In this document: piece by piece, positions 35,877 through 48,399 of the stretch
Layout: the number at the start of each line of letters is the position of its first letter
Position numbering within the stretch: the first letter of the stretch is position 1
Origin: Gymnopus androsaceus JB14
Taxonomy: Eukaryota > Basidiomycota > Agaricomycetes > Agaricales > Omphalotaceae
Reading direction: 5' to 3'
Length of the DNA stretch: 64,000 nucleotides
Assembly (NCBI GenBank): GCA_009733575.1
Contig: ML769392.1
Span: 310,001 to 374,000, forward strand
Notes under the pieces: model-generated
The model's input: the letters and a program-made list of their open reading frames with translations, nothing else
Databases searched by the model: none
What the model was told of the DNA's origin: nothing
Translations under genes and position numbers: made by a program

Positions 35877-36468
35877 ATGTCGTTCAGGCTACTCGCCCGT
35901 CGTACTGCTCCTGCCTTACGCCGCTTCTCCACTGAAACTCCCGTCGCAGGCAAGAATGCCTATCTTGCCAACCTTGAAGCTGTAGAGCATCATGCTGCAG
36001 GTACGGGTGATGTCGCTTCCACAAGTTATAAATTTAATATGACCCTCAGAAACCACCGAGCTCTGGCGCAAAATCAGGTAGAAGTCAATTACAAGCTTTT
36101 ATTATCTATTTACTGAGTTGGACTGCTAGTTACTACGTCTGTATCCCCGCCAGTATGCATGATTCCTCCCCATCTTTCTTCTCAATCTCATAATCGAGTT
36201 ACAGTTGCTGTCTGCAGTGCTTGGGTGTATAACGTGGAGATGGAAGCACAAAGCTCATTTTGAACACGAGAAAGCGGAGAATGATGGCCAGATTCCTTTC
36301 CCGCCTGAGTACGAGTACCTCAACATCAGGCGCAAGCCCTTCCCTTGGGGACCAAACAGCTTGTTCTTCAACGAAGAGGTGTGTTGCGTTTGCGACCACT
36401 TGCCATGCTTCTTTCATTGACTCGCAGCTTTTTAGACCCAGAAGAATCTTTCCGAAGCGGAAGAGTAA
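35877..36468 (+). CDS. COX13: Cytochrome c oxidase subunit VIa (COX13), frame break
   Basis: Exons 35877-36000, 36050-36077, 36130-36152, 36205-36378 and 36436-36468, about 126 aa once one base is discounted. The presequence MSFRLLARRTAPALRRFSTE is followed by EHHAAETTELWRKISYYVCI, the single membrane span ending VCSAWVYNVE, then FEHEKAENDGQIPFPPEYEY and the hallmark RRKPFPWGPNSLFFNEE. One extra base at about 36244-36246 shifts the frame just after the membrane span. Cox13 is a small nuclear-encoded inner-membrane subunit that tunes complex IV activity. The gene is divergent from RPN2 (143 bp between start codons). Confidence 0.92.
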
Positions 36469-37442
36469 ACCCTTTCCAGTGTTACATAGACTGTATCAAT
36501 GAAATACCATTCCTCGAGTGTCCTTGTTTTCTCTGCTGGGTATCATTCGCTTGAAACTCTAGTCGCTTACGAAAATACAGCCTAGAATGGTCTGGACCTC
36601 CCACCTTCTACAGAAAACCAAACCCGTCGAAAAAAACATCGGTGCCATACTTCAAAGGCTTTACCAGAGCAGTGGAAAATTTACAAGGATATGTTAATTC
36701 AATTCTTTTTTTAGAATCTGGACTAGTTTCAAATATTCAGCCAGAAGGTTCATTGGATAAAATGACTGTATCAAAAGCGGACTGGCGACGTTCGCCTATC
36801 TGTAGCATAGTCGAAGTTGTCACCGCCGCGCCGTTGACTTTACACATGCTCGAAGTTTCCCGTTCATCACCTTGACTAGATATACTGGTCCCGATCGCGG
36901 ACCATCAAAGACTTGCGACCGTGCTATTGCTGGTCATAATCGAATCATGCAGTGAATAAAACAGTTAATGATTCTCGGTATATCTGGTTGTGCATTGAAA
37001 ACATTCTCTGACTCCAAAGTGCAGATTCAAGGTGGGCTAAGCATGACCATCGAGTCAATGAAAATAAATTACTGAAAGTGCGCTGATAACGTATAGAATA
37101 AGGCGACCGGCATAATGCAAGATTCATGAGATGGAGGCCTTCAAATGAACCAGTGCCTACCTTAGTAAGTACCTACTTACTATTCCGCACCAAATTGGGC
37201 GCCTAAACACCAAACACTGCGGTTACTCACTTCAATATGTGAGTAAATTCCTTTAAAAGTTTCATGAAGTTGAATATATATCGTGAATAAGGATTAAGTA
37301 TTCGTATCGCTATGTGCTGATTTTTAAGAAATGTAGTCAAGTATGTATCGTAAATTTAGTCCAGGGAATGCAAAAGCAATCATAAGGGCATCAGGAAGGA
37401 GGTGATAAATCCAAATTGCGGAGGCAGTAGAGAGTAGGGTCC
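36469..37442. other. Intergenic, no gene recognised
   Basis: About 970 bp. Short frames on both strands show no conserved motif. A perfect inverted repeat AGTAAGTA-CC-TACTTACT lies at 37164-37181. No RNA gene is recognised. Confidence 0.5.
37164..37181. repeat. 8-bp inverted repeat with 2-bp spacer
   Basis: AGTAAGTA and its exact complement flank CC. It could form a small hairpin or bind a dimeric factor. It sits ~280 bp from the stop of the small secreted-protein gene; no function is assigned. Confidence 0.5.
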
Positions 37443-38026
37443 TTAAAGGGTTACAAAAGCTCCCGCTATGGCTCCTATGACGAGCGTGAGCATGGATGCA
37501 AAGATGGGACTAGCGTCGTATTGGGTGAGCCCAGCATTGGATGCACCCGTCGCTGCTGAGGCTGCTGCGCCCGTCGCAAAAGTGTAAGCGTGGCCACCAA
37601 TCGAGGTGACGTCCCCTGCTCCTCCGGTTACTAAAGTTAAGGCCTTTCCACCCTGACTAGTTAACAAAGTGACGGCAGTTCCCCCACGGCTTTGAATGGA
37701 GTGAGTTCCCAAGCTCAAAGATGAAAATCATCGCAGAACGCACATGTTACTTCTTCAACGATACCGTCACCGAGGCTAGTGATATCACCCGCCAAACTTG
37801 TAGCACCACTTGCTACACCTGTGGCAACAGATACAATTCCAGAGGTACCATCTCCGAAATCCGACGTGATTGACGAGAGAACTGCCGACGAAAATAAGTA
37901 AGTAAGACGATGGAGACTCAAAAGTGAAAGATGAATCGAACTTTGTCTTTCTTCAAGTCGAATGGGTTCCGCCGTAGCTTGGGAAAGTAGTAAAGAAGCA
38001 GCGATAAGAATGGCGAACTTGAACAT
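37443..38026 (-). CDS. Small secreted or GPI-like Gly/Ala/Thr-rich protein, unknown
   Basis: The start at 38026 gives a clear signal peptide (MFKFAILIAASLLLSQATA). An intron then leads to Gly/Ser/Ala/Thr-rich sequence (GDGTSGIVSVATGVASGATS, GGKALTLVTGGAGDVTS). The C-terminus ends in a hydrophobic stretch (ASMLTLVIGAIAGAFVTL) directly at the stop, as in GPI-anchored precursors. The join between the second and third blocks (about 37690-37745) could not be resolved with a normal intron; it may be another sequence error or a donor I cannot see. No family is recognised. The gene is divergent from RPE1, 138 bp apart. Confidence 0.6.
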
Positions 38027-38164
38027 GTTGTGCGAAGTATTAGGGAAGAGCGAAGTGTCTACCCAAGACTCACCACTTGGGAACTACTTATATGCGTTTA
38101 GCACCAATGACGTAGACGCGACACATGAGCATGCCGGACCGAAGCTTACGTCAAATATCAGAAT

Positions 38165-39212
38165 ATGGTCAGAGCAATCATCTCGCCCAGCGTCCTCGCA
38201 TCGGATTTTGGCCAGCTCACCGCAGAATGCAAGCGGATGATAAAGAATGGCGCTGAGTGGCTTCATATGGGTTAGCTTTCTCGTTTTACTTTGCATTCCG
38301 TCGCTGATTTTTGCAGATGTCATGGATGGGTGACAATTTTTCGAGCTTTGCTCAGATCGATATCATCTAACCGGTGAATTACAGACATTTCGTGCCCAAT
38401 ATCACTATGGGTGCGTGCTTATACGCGTCGAATTTCTAGATCTCAACTCGGTTTGCTCTCCAGGAGCTCCCATTCTCTCTTGCGTTAGTAAAGGCATTCC
38501 TGATATCTTCATGGACTGTCATATGATGGTCGCCGAGCCTGAGAAGGTAAACATTCGTATCCATCAAATCTATTACAGGTACAGACTATTTTACTAGTGG
38601 GTGAATGACATCGCTGATGCGGGAGGTGCTCTGTACTGCTTCCATCTCGAGGCTACAAGTGCGTCAATCCAACGCTCCACCCAAATGACCAGAGAGACTC
38701 AATTTACCCTTTCTAGCCGATCCACTAGCATTGATTAATGCCATCCATACCCGGAACATGAAAGCAGGGGTCGCAATATCCCCAGATACACCGTCAACTG
38801 CAATCACTGACGAAGTAGCTAATGAAGCAGATATGCTGCTCGTCATGACTGTCTATCCAGGTACATATAACATCGTCATTGCTATGCGTCGTGTGATGTG
38901 AATCTTCCCTAGGACGTGGAGGTCAGAAATTTCTGGATCGGTGTGTCCCTAAAGTCGCCGAACTCCGTGCCAGATTTCCCGAGAAGGACATTGAAGTTGA
39001 TGGTGGAGTTGGTCCCAAGACTATCGATGTCTGTGCCAATGCAGGTTCGTCGTCTTCTGATTAAAAGTATCTCCGCCTTTGCGACTTTTCATGTAGGAAG
39101 CAATGTCATTGTCGCAGGTACAGCCATCTTCAATGCCCCAAATCCCGGAGAAGTTATTCAACTGTTGAAGAACGCTGTTGATACTGCTCAAGCAAAGTTG
39201 GCACCTAAATAG
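38165..39212 (+). CDS. RPE1: Ribulose-phosphate 3-epimerase
   Basis: Eight exons (38165-38270, 38317-38329, 38385-38410, 38464-38546, 38598-38658, 38717-38860, 38913-39044, 39097-39212) give 226 aa, the family length. Exon 2 is only 13 nt and exon 3 is 26 nt. Signatures: IISPSVLASDFGQL, MDVMDGHFVPNITMG with the metal-binding residues, DCHMMVAEPEKWVND, LVMTVYPGRGGQKF and IEVDGGVGPKT. It interconverts ribulose-5-phosphate and xylulose-5-phosphate in the pentose phosphate pathway. It reads without frame breaks although its neighbours do not. Confidence 0.96.
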
Positions 39213-39995
39213 TGAAGAACAGGTCTCAAACAAAATTCTGTACGTCTAGAATTGTACCAGTACTCTTAAAGTTAGAGGCTTCAGGCAGCTACTTATATAT
39301 GTCAATTACCGAAAAGTGTTCATGTTATCGAGGCTGGTAGCTGGCCTACGACCTTACAGTATCGGAATACGGCTAGTCTCCCCTAAAGCATACCCATGTG
39401 TATGATTTGTATTAGCTGACAGGGGACATGCGGTACCTCGAATTAAACAGTTACGAATCGATATATCTGCGCGAGGAAATCAAAAGATAGATACTTAGTG
39501 ATAGAATATAGCAGAATAGATGCTCCTCTCTTCTACTCATTCCTTCCCTCTTCTCTCGCTTCCTTTCCCTCAATACCTTTCACAGAAATATGGCTTGTAC
39601 CGGCCAATAACTCCTTCCTTCGATACCAAGTACTTATCCGAGGTGGAACTCACTATATTTCCGAGTTAACGCGCTAAGAAAGACGCGAATATCTGACTCG
39701 GAAGTGGAAGTGGGACTCATTAAGAAAGCCTTGAAATCCCGATTGCCCGAATTGCAGCGTCAAGGAAGACGCGACATTCGTGGAGATTGTCTTGACAGGA
39801 AATTCTCCCGAAATGCAACTTGTACTTATGTATCATCCAATGTGCTAAGTTTTCCCTTGAAGTTGTTTTCCTCAGAAAGATCCATTAAGCACCAGAGTCA
39901 TTCTCTTTGTCTATCATTTATTACAAGCACTTCAGTCTAGATAAAATACATACAGCTGTGCTACTTAGGGGTAACATTGCAAGCACATTTTTGGA
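39213..39995. other. Intergenic between convergent RPE1 and PYK1
   Basis: About 780 bp between two stop codons. A CT-rich run lies near 39521-39570. No coding frame has recognisable content. It is longer than most convergent gaps here (17-105 bp), so an unrecognised small gene is possible. Confidence 0.45.
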
Positions 39996-42314
<2,319 letters not shown>

Positions 42315-42620
42315 TTCGATTCTAAGGTGATGGTAGGAAGACAAGAACAAAAAATATCGGGGCGCGCGCGTTTTGAGATGGCGTTAGAAGGTGAGAACAT
42401 TTGGCCGGTGGCCAGCCGATGAATCAAAGCTTCCAACGTTCGTTCAAATTCAACTTTGCTTGAAACACAACAAACTAATTCAGTTTTCAAAGCAGATACG
42501 ACAACAACCACAATAGGATATCGGAGATATACATGTTAAAGCTGTGTTAAAGCGGCCCTTAGAAAAAGAGATAAATTCAATGGAGAAAAAGAAAATAAAT
42601 TGGAGTTCATGGAAAGTGTT
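42315..42620. other. Intergenic between PYK1 and CSL gene
   Basis: About 300 bp: promoter of PYK1 and 3' region of the CSL gene (both on the minus strand). Nothing else is seen. Confidence 0.5.
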
Positions 42621-44823
42621 CTACATGATCCTCAGTGTCCAGCTCTGCAGTGTCGGTAAGCCATTTTCCGCCTGAACATTATGAGCTGCGGCAAGCCAGC
42701 CAGTGTCAATGTTAGCTCCAGAGTGAGGTGGTTGACCGTTGAGGTCGAGACTTTGGAATACGTTCTCACAGGCTATGGTGCGACCAGAATGATATCCTAC
42801 TCCGTCAGCACCGCGGATGAATAGTAGAGGAAGACTGCGACCACTTATAGACGGTGGTGGGCCCGAGCCATTTCTGCTACCAGGGTGGGAGCCATCCCTG
42901 GGCTGGCCGTCTTCGTTCGGAGGTAGTGCGTCCTCCTCTAGAGCTTTGATGATGTCGGCGATAGGGGGCATCTCGACCATAACGATGGTATGTAAAGGGC
43001 CTGACATGTAGTGGGCGACAGGTGATCCAGGAGAATCGAGAGGAACACCTTCCGGAAGCCCAGGGATAGGCTGAACAAAGGGCATAGATGCCATCGGACC
43101 CGAAGGCGAGGTCTGGTAGACTCTGTGTGCCAAAGGGCCGAGATTTCCCAGATAGACATCTAGGCTTGCTTGCTGCCGTGTCTTCGGGTCTTCGTAGAAA
43201 AAGTTCGATACAGTTAATTCTATCGTGTTATTGGATTGACGGTATACGGGAGCGGTGAACAGAGTGGGGAATGGCGTGATTGGCTGATCAGGAATTTGAC
43301 TATTCTTCCCAGTTGAGTCGAAAAATGTGTACTGGAACTTGGCTGGAGGTAATAAAAAATAAGCTTCACGAGAGGAAGAGCATCACAGGGTACGTTTACT
43401 TACAGATCCCGACGATAGTCCAACAAAGATAATCATCCACTTCGTCAGAAAGCATACGAATGCCGTCTTTAATCTCTTCTCTGACGCGTGGGGTCTGAAA
43501 GAGTAGGGGATGGGTTCCCGCTTGCGTGGAAACACCAGGAGCGGGAGGAGCCACGACTCCAGTCGTTCCAGGAATGGGGCCAGCAGCAGACAAGTAATGT
43601 CGAGATCCATCAGGGTTCACACGCTGCAACGCAATCTTCTGCATCTGACTGACTGGGCCACCATCGTCGGGAGAGACTCGCCCCTTGTCGACTTTCCGGA
43701 TGACCAGAGGGGACGTCGAGATGCCCGACGTCGTGTCTGACAGGATAATCTCGCATCCATAAGTTACTGGTTGAGGACCTATGGGAAGAATCAGCATTGT
43801 GAGAGCACTAGAATTCACATCACATGACTGCGTACCGATGTTTGGCGCCTCGGTTGGGCGTCGTAAAACATTGACATTAAAAGCGGACCAAGCCACATTA
43901 CTCGCACAAAGTTGAGCGTGGTCAATGGTCATGTATTTGGTGCGTACAGTCTGAGAATTGATGCGATTAAATAGAGATACTGGTCCCCCGGCTAGAATAC
44001 ATGAGGAGATATTTCTCGTCTTGGCCGTCTTTTTCGATGGTTTGGAGATGATCGTAACTGGGGCAGAGTCGAAAGACGCCCAGACGCGACCTGGCGGACC
44101 GTCTCCATCTGAGTTGTGGGGATGGGGCTCGGCGATATCGAGTGAAAGTTGGAAACTCTTTGCCTTTGCAGTTCCGGTAACATGCAAGAATTTGAAGCTA
44201 GAGGTCATGTTGTTATCTAAGGGGGCTTTCTGCTCAAACGACCGGTCACCGGTTTCTGAGACGACTGCCATAGAAAGCTGCTGGGTACGCATATGCCACA
44301 TGGGTCCCTCGATATGAACGACCGGAGGAGGGCATAGAAAGCGCTTCTCACTTCCATATGACTTTTGGGCGACGGCAGCATGAAGACATATCACAGTGGT
44401 CATGGGTACGACTCGAGCAGTGACTTCTTGAGGGGGAACAACGTCGCGAATGACGCGGCGCATCTTGTTTTGAGAGTCTTCCCCATCGTTATCATCCAGT
44501 TTACGTTTGCCTGGCTGTTCAAAGTTGAGGAAACCGGTCGGAAAACATGAGCAAATCGATAACATACATTGGAAGATGATTGTGGAAGGTCTGGTCCACC
44601 ACCCATAACAGGATTCCAATGAGGTAAATGACCGTTGGAAGGACTATCCTTGTGCGAGGCAGAGGCAGCTAAGATCGATTGAAGTGAAGGACTGGGCCCT
44701 GAGCCAGAAGGAGATCCAGCCTGTAAGAAATGAAATGAGAGAGACGATAAAAGAGCAATATTCACTCACATATAACTGAGGATCCACTTCTTGCGCTTGC
44801 GGAGAGTGTAAGTTGGAGGACAT
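42621..44823 (-). CDS. CSL (CBF1/Su(H)/LAG-1) family transcription factor
   Basis: Exons 44823-44770, 44720-44568, 44514-43836, 43778-43404 and 43342-42621 give 660 aa. The N-terminal Rel-like domain has VICLHAAVAQKSYGSEKRFL then CPPP, the DNA-contact segment, and VTIISKPSKKTAKTRN. The beta-trefoil domain has GGPVSLFNRINSQTVRTKYM, TSPLVIRKVDKGRVSPDDGG and PVSQMQKIALQRV, as in metazoan CSL. The C-terminal IPT/Rel-like domain runs from PVYRQSNNTIELTVSNFFYE. CSL proteins bind GTGGGAA-type sites; animals use them in Notch signalling, but fungi have no Notch, and S. pombe Cbf11/Cbf12 act in cell cycle, adhesion and lipid genes. The N-terminus is short, nearer to class F1. Intron 43779-43835 is 57 nt, stop-free and in frame. 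Confidence 0.92.
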
Positions 44824-45247
44824 GAATTGATGAATGATCAAGACAAACCAAGTGAGAAAAAACGGCATTACTTCGGCACGTCAGTCAAGTGATCTGTTTT
44901 TCCCACATCAAAAGTGCTCAGTGCTCCAAAAATGGCTTCAGTACTTATGTACATACAGAAAAGTGTATTTTGGGTAAGGCGGGATGCCATGCGTTCAAAA
45001 AAGGTCCATAATCCAACAAAACTATGCAATTTTATGCTACTGTGCCAAATGATGATGTTACGATTGTATCTTGTTGTCCGTGATGTTAAAAGGAGTGACT
45101 ATGTATGTAGAATATGATGATAAGTCCATTCAAAACTGGATCAAGAGACCGTATCGCACTCGAAAGAAGAAAAAATCGTATCATGAGTAATGTAAAACTA
45201 ACAAAAAAGACCACTCAAGATAAGAAAAGAAAAGCATAATCATACGT
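44824..45247. other. Intergenic between CSL and TMEM198-like genes
   Basis: About 420 bp: CSL promoter and 3' region of the membrane-protein gene. No other feature is recognised. Confidence 0.5.
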
Positions 45248-48099
45248 CTACGATGGTGGATCTCTATTCTTGCGAGCGCGTCCAGGGAATGGAACGTTAT
45301 CCGAAACGAAACCTCGCGAGTCGCGTCGAGATGGAGACACAGGAGAGCGTTCACCGGGTTCCGCTTCCTGGTATCGTTGCCAATCTTCCACCTTCATCGT
45401 CGACAATCGCTTCGATGACGTTCCAAGAGCAGCAAGACGGTCAGCACTCAAAGATCGTGAATGTGAAGATCGCCGCTTCTTATCGTCCAAGGGTATCCCA
45501 GTCCGCTCGGTGTCGTCATCGGACTTTTTGCGCCTATCGTACATCGCAACCTTTTCAGCCTGCCTTCGAGTCACCGCCTCCCTTTCCAACGCCTTCGACC
45601 TCTCCCATCTCTCTTTTGCAGCCTGAACCTGCGCCTGTTCGTTCTCTGCGTTCGTAAGTGGGCCCTGAATATCTCTCATATTCTCGCGGTGCCTTTCGTT
45701 CAGCTCTTCAAACGTATGTGTTCGAGCCTGGACTGGTCGTTGAGGAGTCGGTGCAGCGATGGGCTTCTGTGGCGGAAGAATGGTGACAGGGATGTTGTTC
45801 AGTCCTGGCGAGCTTGCCTTGCGGCGGTCCATGTGCGCAAGAGGAATATCCTCAGAAGACGAATTGTTGTTCGATGAATGTTCTGCTCCTCCTCCTCCGC
45901 CAACTCCCAAGGCACTTTCGCGACGCTTACGATGCTGCAAAGCTTCAGCTACGGCCGAAGGCATCTGTATCCGAGAAATCGAAGGACCGATGGGGGTAGT
46001 GGCAATGGGAGCTGTAACGCCTGCAGGAGGTTGCAAGAGCTTCCTTTCTTGGACATAAGCATCCCAATCGTTGTCTCGCAATGGAACGCTTGTAGAGCGT
46101 CCAATAGATTCACCGATTTGAGAATGGCTCATAAGATCCATAGAGTGAACGCGAGCCCTAGGATCTTGCTCGCGCGGTGGGCGGACATGGGACGGCGTGG
46201 GCAGAAGAGCGCTAGTGGCATCCACACTGAGAGTGCGGCGAGAAGTCAATGACGGACGACGAGAACCAGAAGCAGAAGCAGATGAAGGTTCCGGGGATCC
46301 AGTTTTTAGGGCATCGATAGACCTACGAATGGTGTTAATCTCCGCCATAAGTTCTAAACGCTGCTGCTCTGCAGCACGTTCGGCCGGAGTTGGCTTGCGA
46401 TTAAGGTCATCTTTCGCCATAAAACCGTCCGGAACATCATCTTTAATTCCAAGACCCAGATCTAGAGCAGGTAGAGCTCCTGGACCCTGAAGGCCACGGC
46501 TAGTCGCACGCTTGAGCTCCTCGTTAGGTGTGGGAGCCGCAAGGAATTCAGATACGTTAGAATTGTAACGTGGACGACCTTCACCAGCTAGAGTATAGTC
46601 GGAGTGAAGCCCAGGCGAAGAAGATCCATCCAGATCCTTCATGAGGGGCGTGTTCGAATAGCCACTGCTCTCTTGTCGCCCGTGCTTATTGAGATGTTCC
46701 TTCTCCCATTGATCTCTTTCCCGTAGAATGTGCGCAAACCCACCGGTAGCGGTAGCTTCGGCTTCCTGGTCCTGCTTTTTCTGCTCCTGTGCGATTTCTT
46801 GTAGCTTATGCTGCAAGACTTTGAGGATGCGGAGCTGGACAGCGATACCCATTAGAGCGACAGCTCCAATCAGACCCAACTCAATCTGCATTGTCTGGGT
46901 CACAGGAAACTGGATTCCCTGGCTCGTAAATCTCGTAAAGAGAGATTGGAATCCGAGGTTCCAGACGTAGAACTGCAGAAAAAACATCAACAAAGATATG
47001 ACATGTATAAATGAATGACAAACCTCCTTCAATCCGGCAGTGGTGAAGCAATCTACTCCAAGCATAAAAGCGGAAGCACCAACGAAAGAAGTCGAAACGA
47101 GCAATACATGATAATGGAACTGCGAAAGCGTGTTGACGTCAGCCTGTTGCACATAGTTTCGTTACTCCAATTATTACCTTTGGTATCGTGCATATAACGA
47201 ATCCAATCACCGCAAGACCTAAAGAACAGTATGAAAAGATACACCTATTTACATTTAAAATGTGCGCACCAATGTACATGATCCATCTGAGGCCCTCTGA
47301 TTTAATGACACCGCCGTTGTGAAAGCACTGTATCCACAGACCTAGGGCGAAACCTAAATTCACGAGACGTAAATGAGGAGGAGCTTATAGGATAGGTTGA
47401 CAGGGAACACACCTCCCCAGGCTCCGATTCCGTATCGAGCGGTCTTCCAAAAGAAGATGGCGCAACCTCCTCCTGCGATACCTGCGACTGAGCAGGCAAG
47501 TACGAACATTCCTCGTAAGGTCTTGCTGGGCGAGTTTACGGCAGGTAGGATACCGAATTTGAGGATAAGGACGAAGCATACTAGGGAGAGTGTATAAAAT
47601 CCGATCAGAAAAAATGAAGTCCTGACAGAAGATGCCAGAAATATCAGTATGGAGCGCTCAGGTCCTCGGCTTCTACACACCAACGATTTTTGTGACCGTA
47701 AAATGAACTTGGAAGGCCTGTTAGAATCAAAATTGCTCCAAGGACACCAAATCCGGGATCAAGCTTTGTCTGAAGGACTGCAGGGTTTGCAGTTGCAGAA
47801 GCTGATGCTGAAGATGACGCAGAAGTGGAGGAAGCAGATGAAGAAGTCGGAGTAGCAGTAATGCTGACGTTGAATGTGGTGGTCACAACGGTTGTGAAGG
47901 AAGAAACCTGGTTGTTCGTCGAAATAGCCGTTGTCTCGGTGGTCGTAGCAGTGGTGAGCGATAAGGAAACGCTAGGCGAAGAAGCCGTAGAGGATGCTTT
48001 GTTGGAGGAAGAATTACTGCTGGATTGGGCAGCTGCTACGGCCGCTAGACCCAGCAATAGTGTAGCACTCAGCAAACTGCGAAAGCTGAGTGGTCGCAT
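45248..48099 (-). CDS. TMEM198/TM7SF3-like (DUF4203) membrane protein with long cytosolic tail
   Basis: The start at 48099 gives a signal peptide (MRPLSFRSLLSATLLLGLAA), then about 90 residues of Ser/Thr-rich, probably O-glycosylated sequence. From residue ~115 a multi-span domain begins (DPGFGVLGAILILTGLPSSF; LIGFYTLSLVCFVLILKFGI; FVLACSVAGIAGGGCAIFFW; further spans to about 46850), matching the TM7SF3/TMEM198-like domain. The last large exon (from about 46975 to 45248) holds one more span (ELGLIGAVALMGIAVQLRIL) and a ~500-residue charged tail with a coiled-coil stretch (TNAENEQAQVQAAKERWERS) and many Ser/Arg sites. Function in fungi is unknown. Intron ends between 46975 and 47400 are approximate. 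Confidence 0.8.
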
Positions 48100-48399
48100 A
48101 CTGAAATGCCAGTGACTGGATGATGATGGTGGAAAAGGAAAGAAAAGGCTGAATTGGTTGGTCTAGCCAATAGAAATTGATGGCCTCCGACAAAGTTGGA
48201 GCAAGGGACTCTCACACCAAATTTCGTCGTAGGAGATAAAAGGCCGTACCGACACTTTTCAAGCCCAGCGTCGTTCAACGTGGACGTAACTTTCAGGTCG
48301 ATCGAGCATAAATGCACTTTGTTTCGTTTCAAATAATCTTATTTTAAATGGCGACTCTCATTTGTCGGTAAGTATGCCAATCCTATTATCATATCAGCT

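Noticed and set aside
36642..36875. Possible small gene in the COX13-secreted protein gap
   Set aside because: A single 77-aa frame without conserved features, introns or promoter context.
45253..46490. Several + strand open frames over the TMEM198-like gene
   Set aside because: They lie antisense to a long conserved-style coding exon and are rich in residues that simply mirror its Ser/Arg codons.
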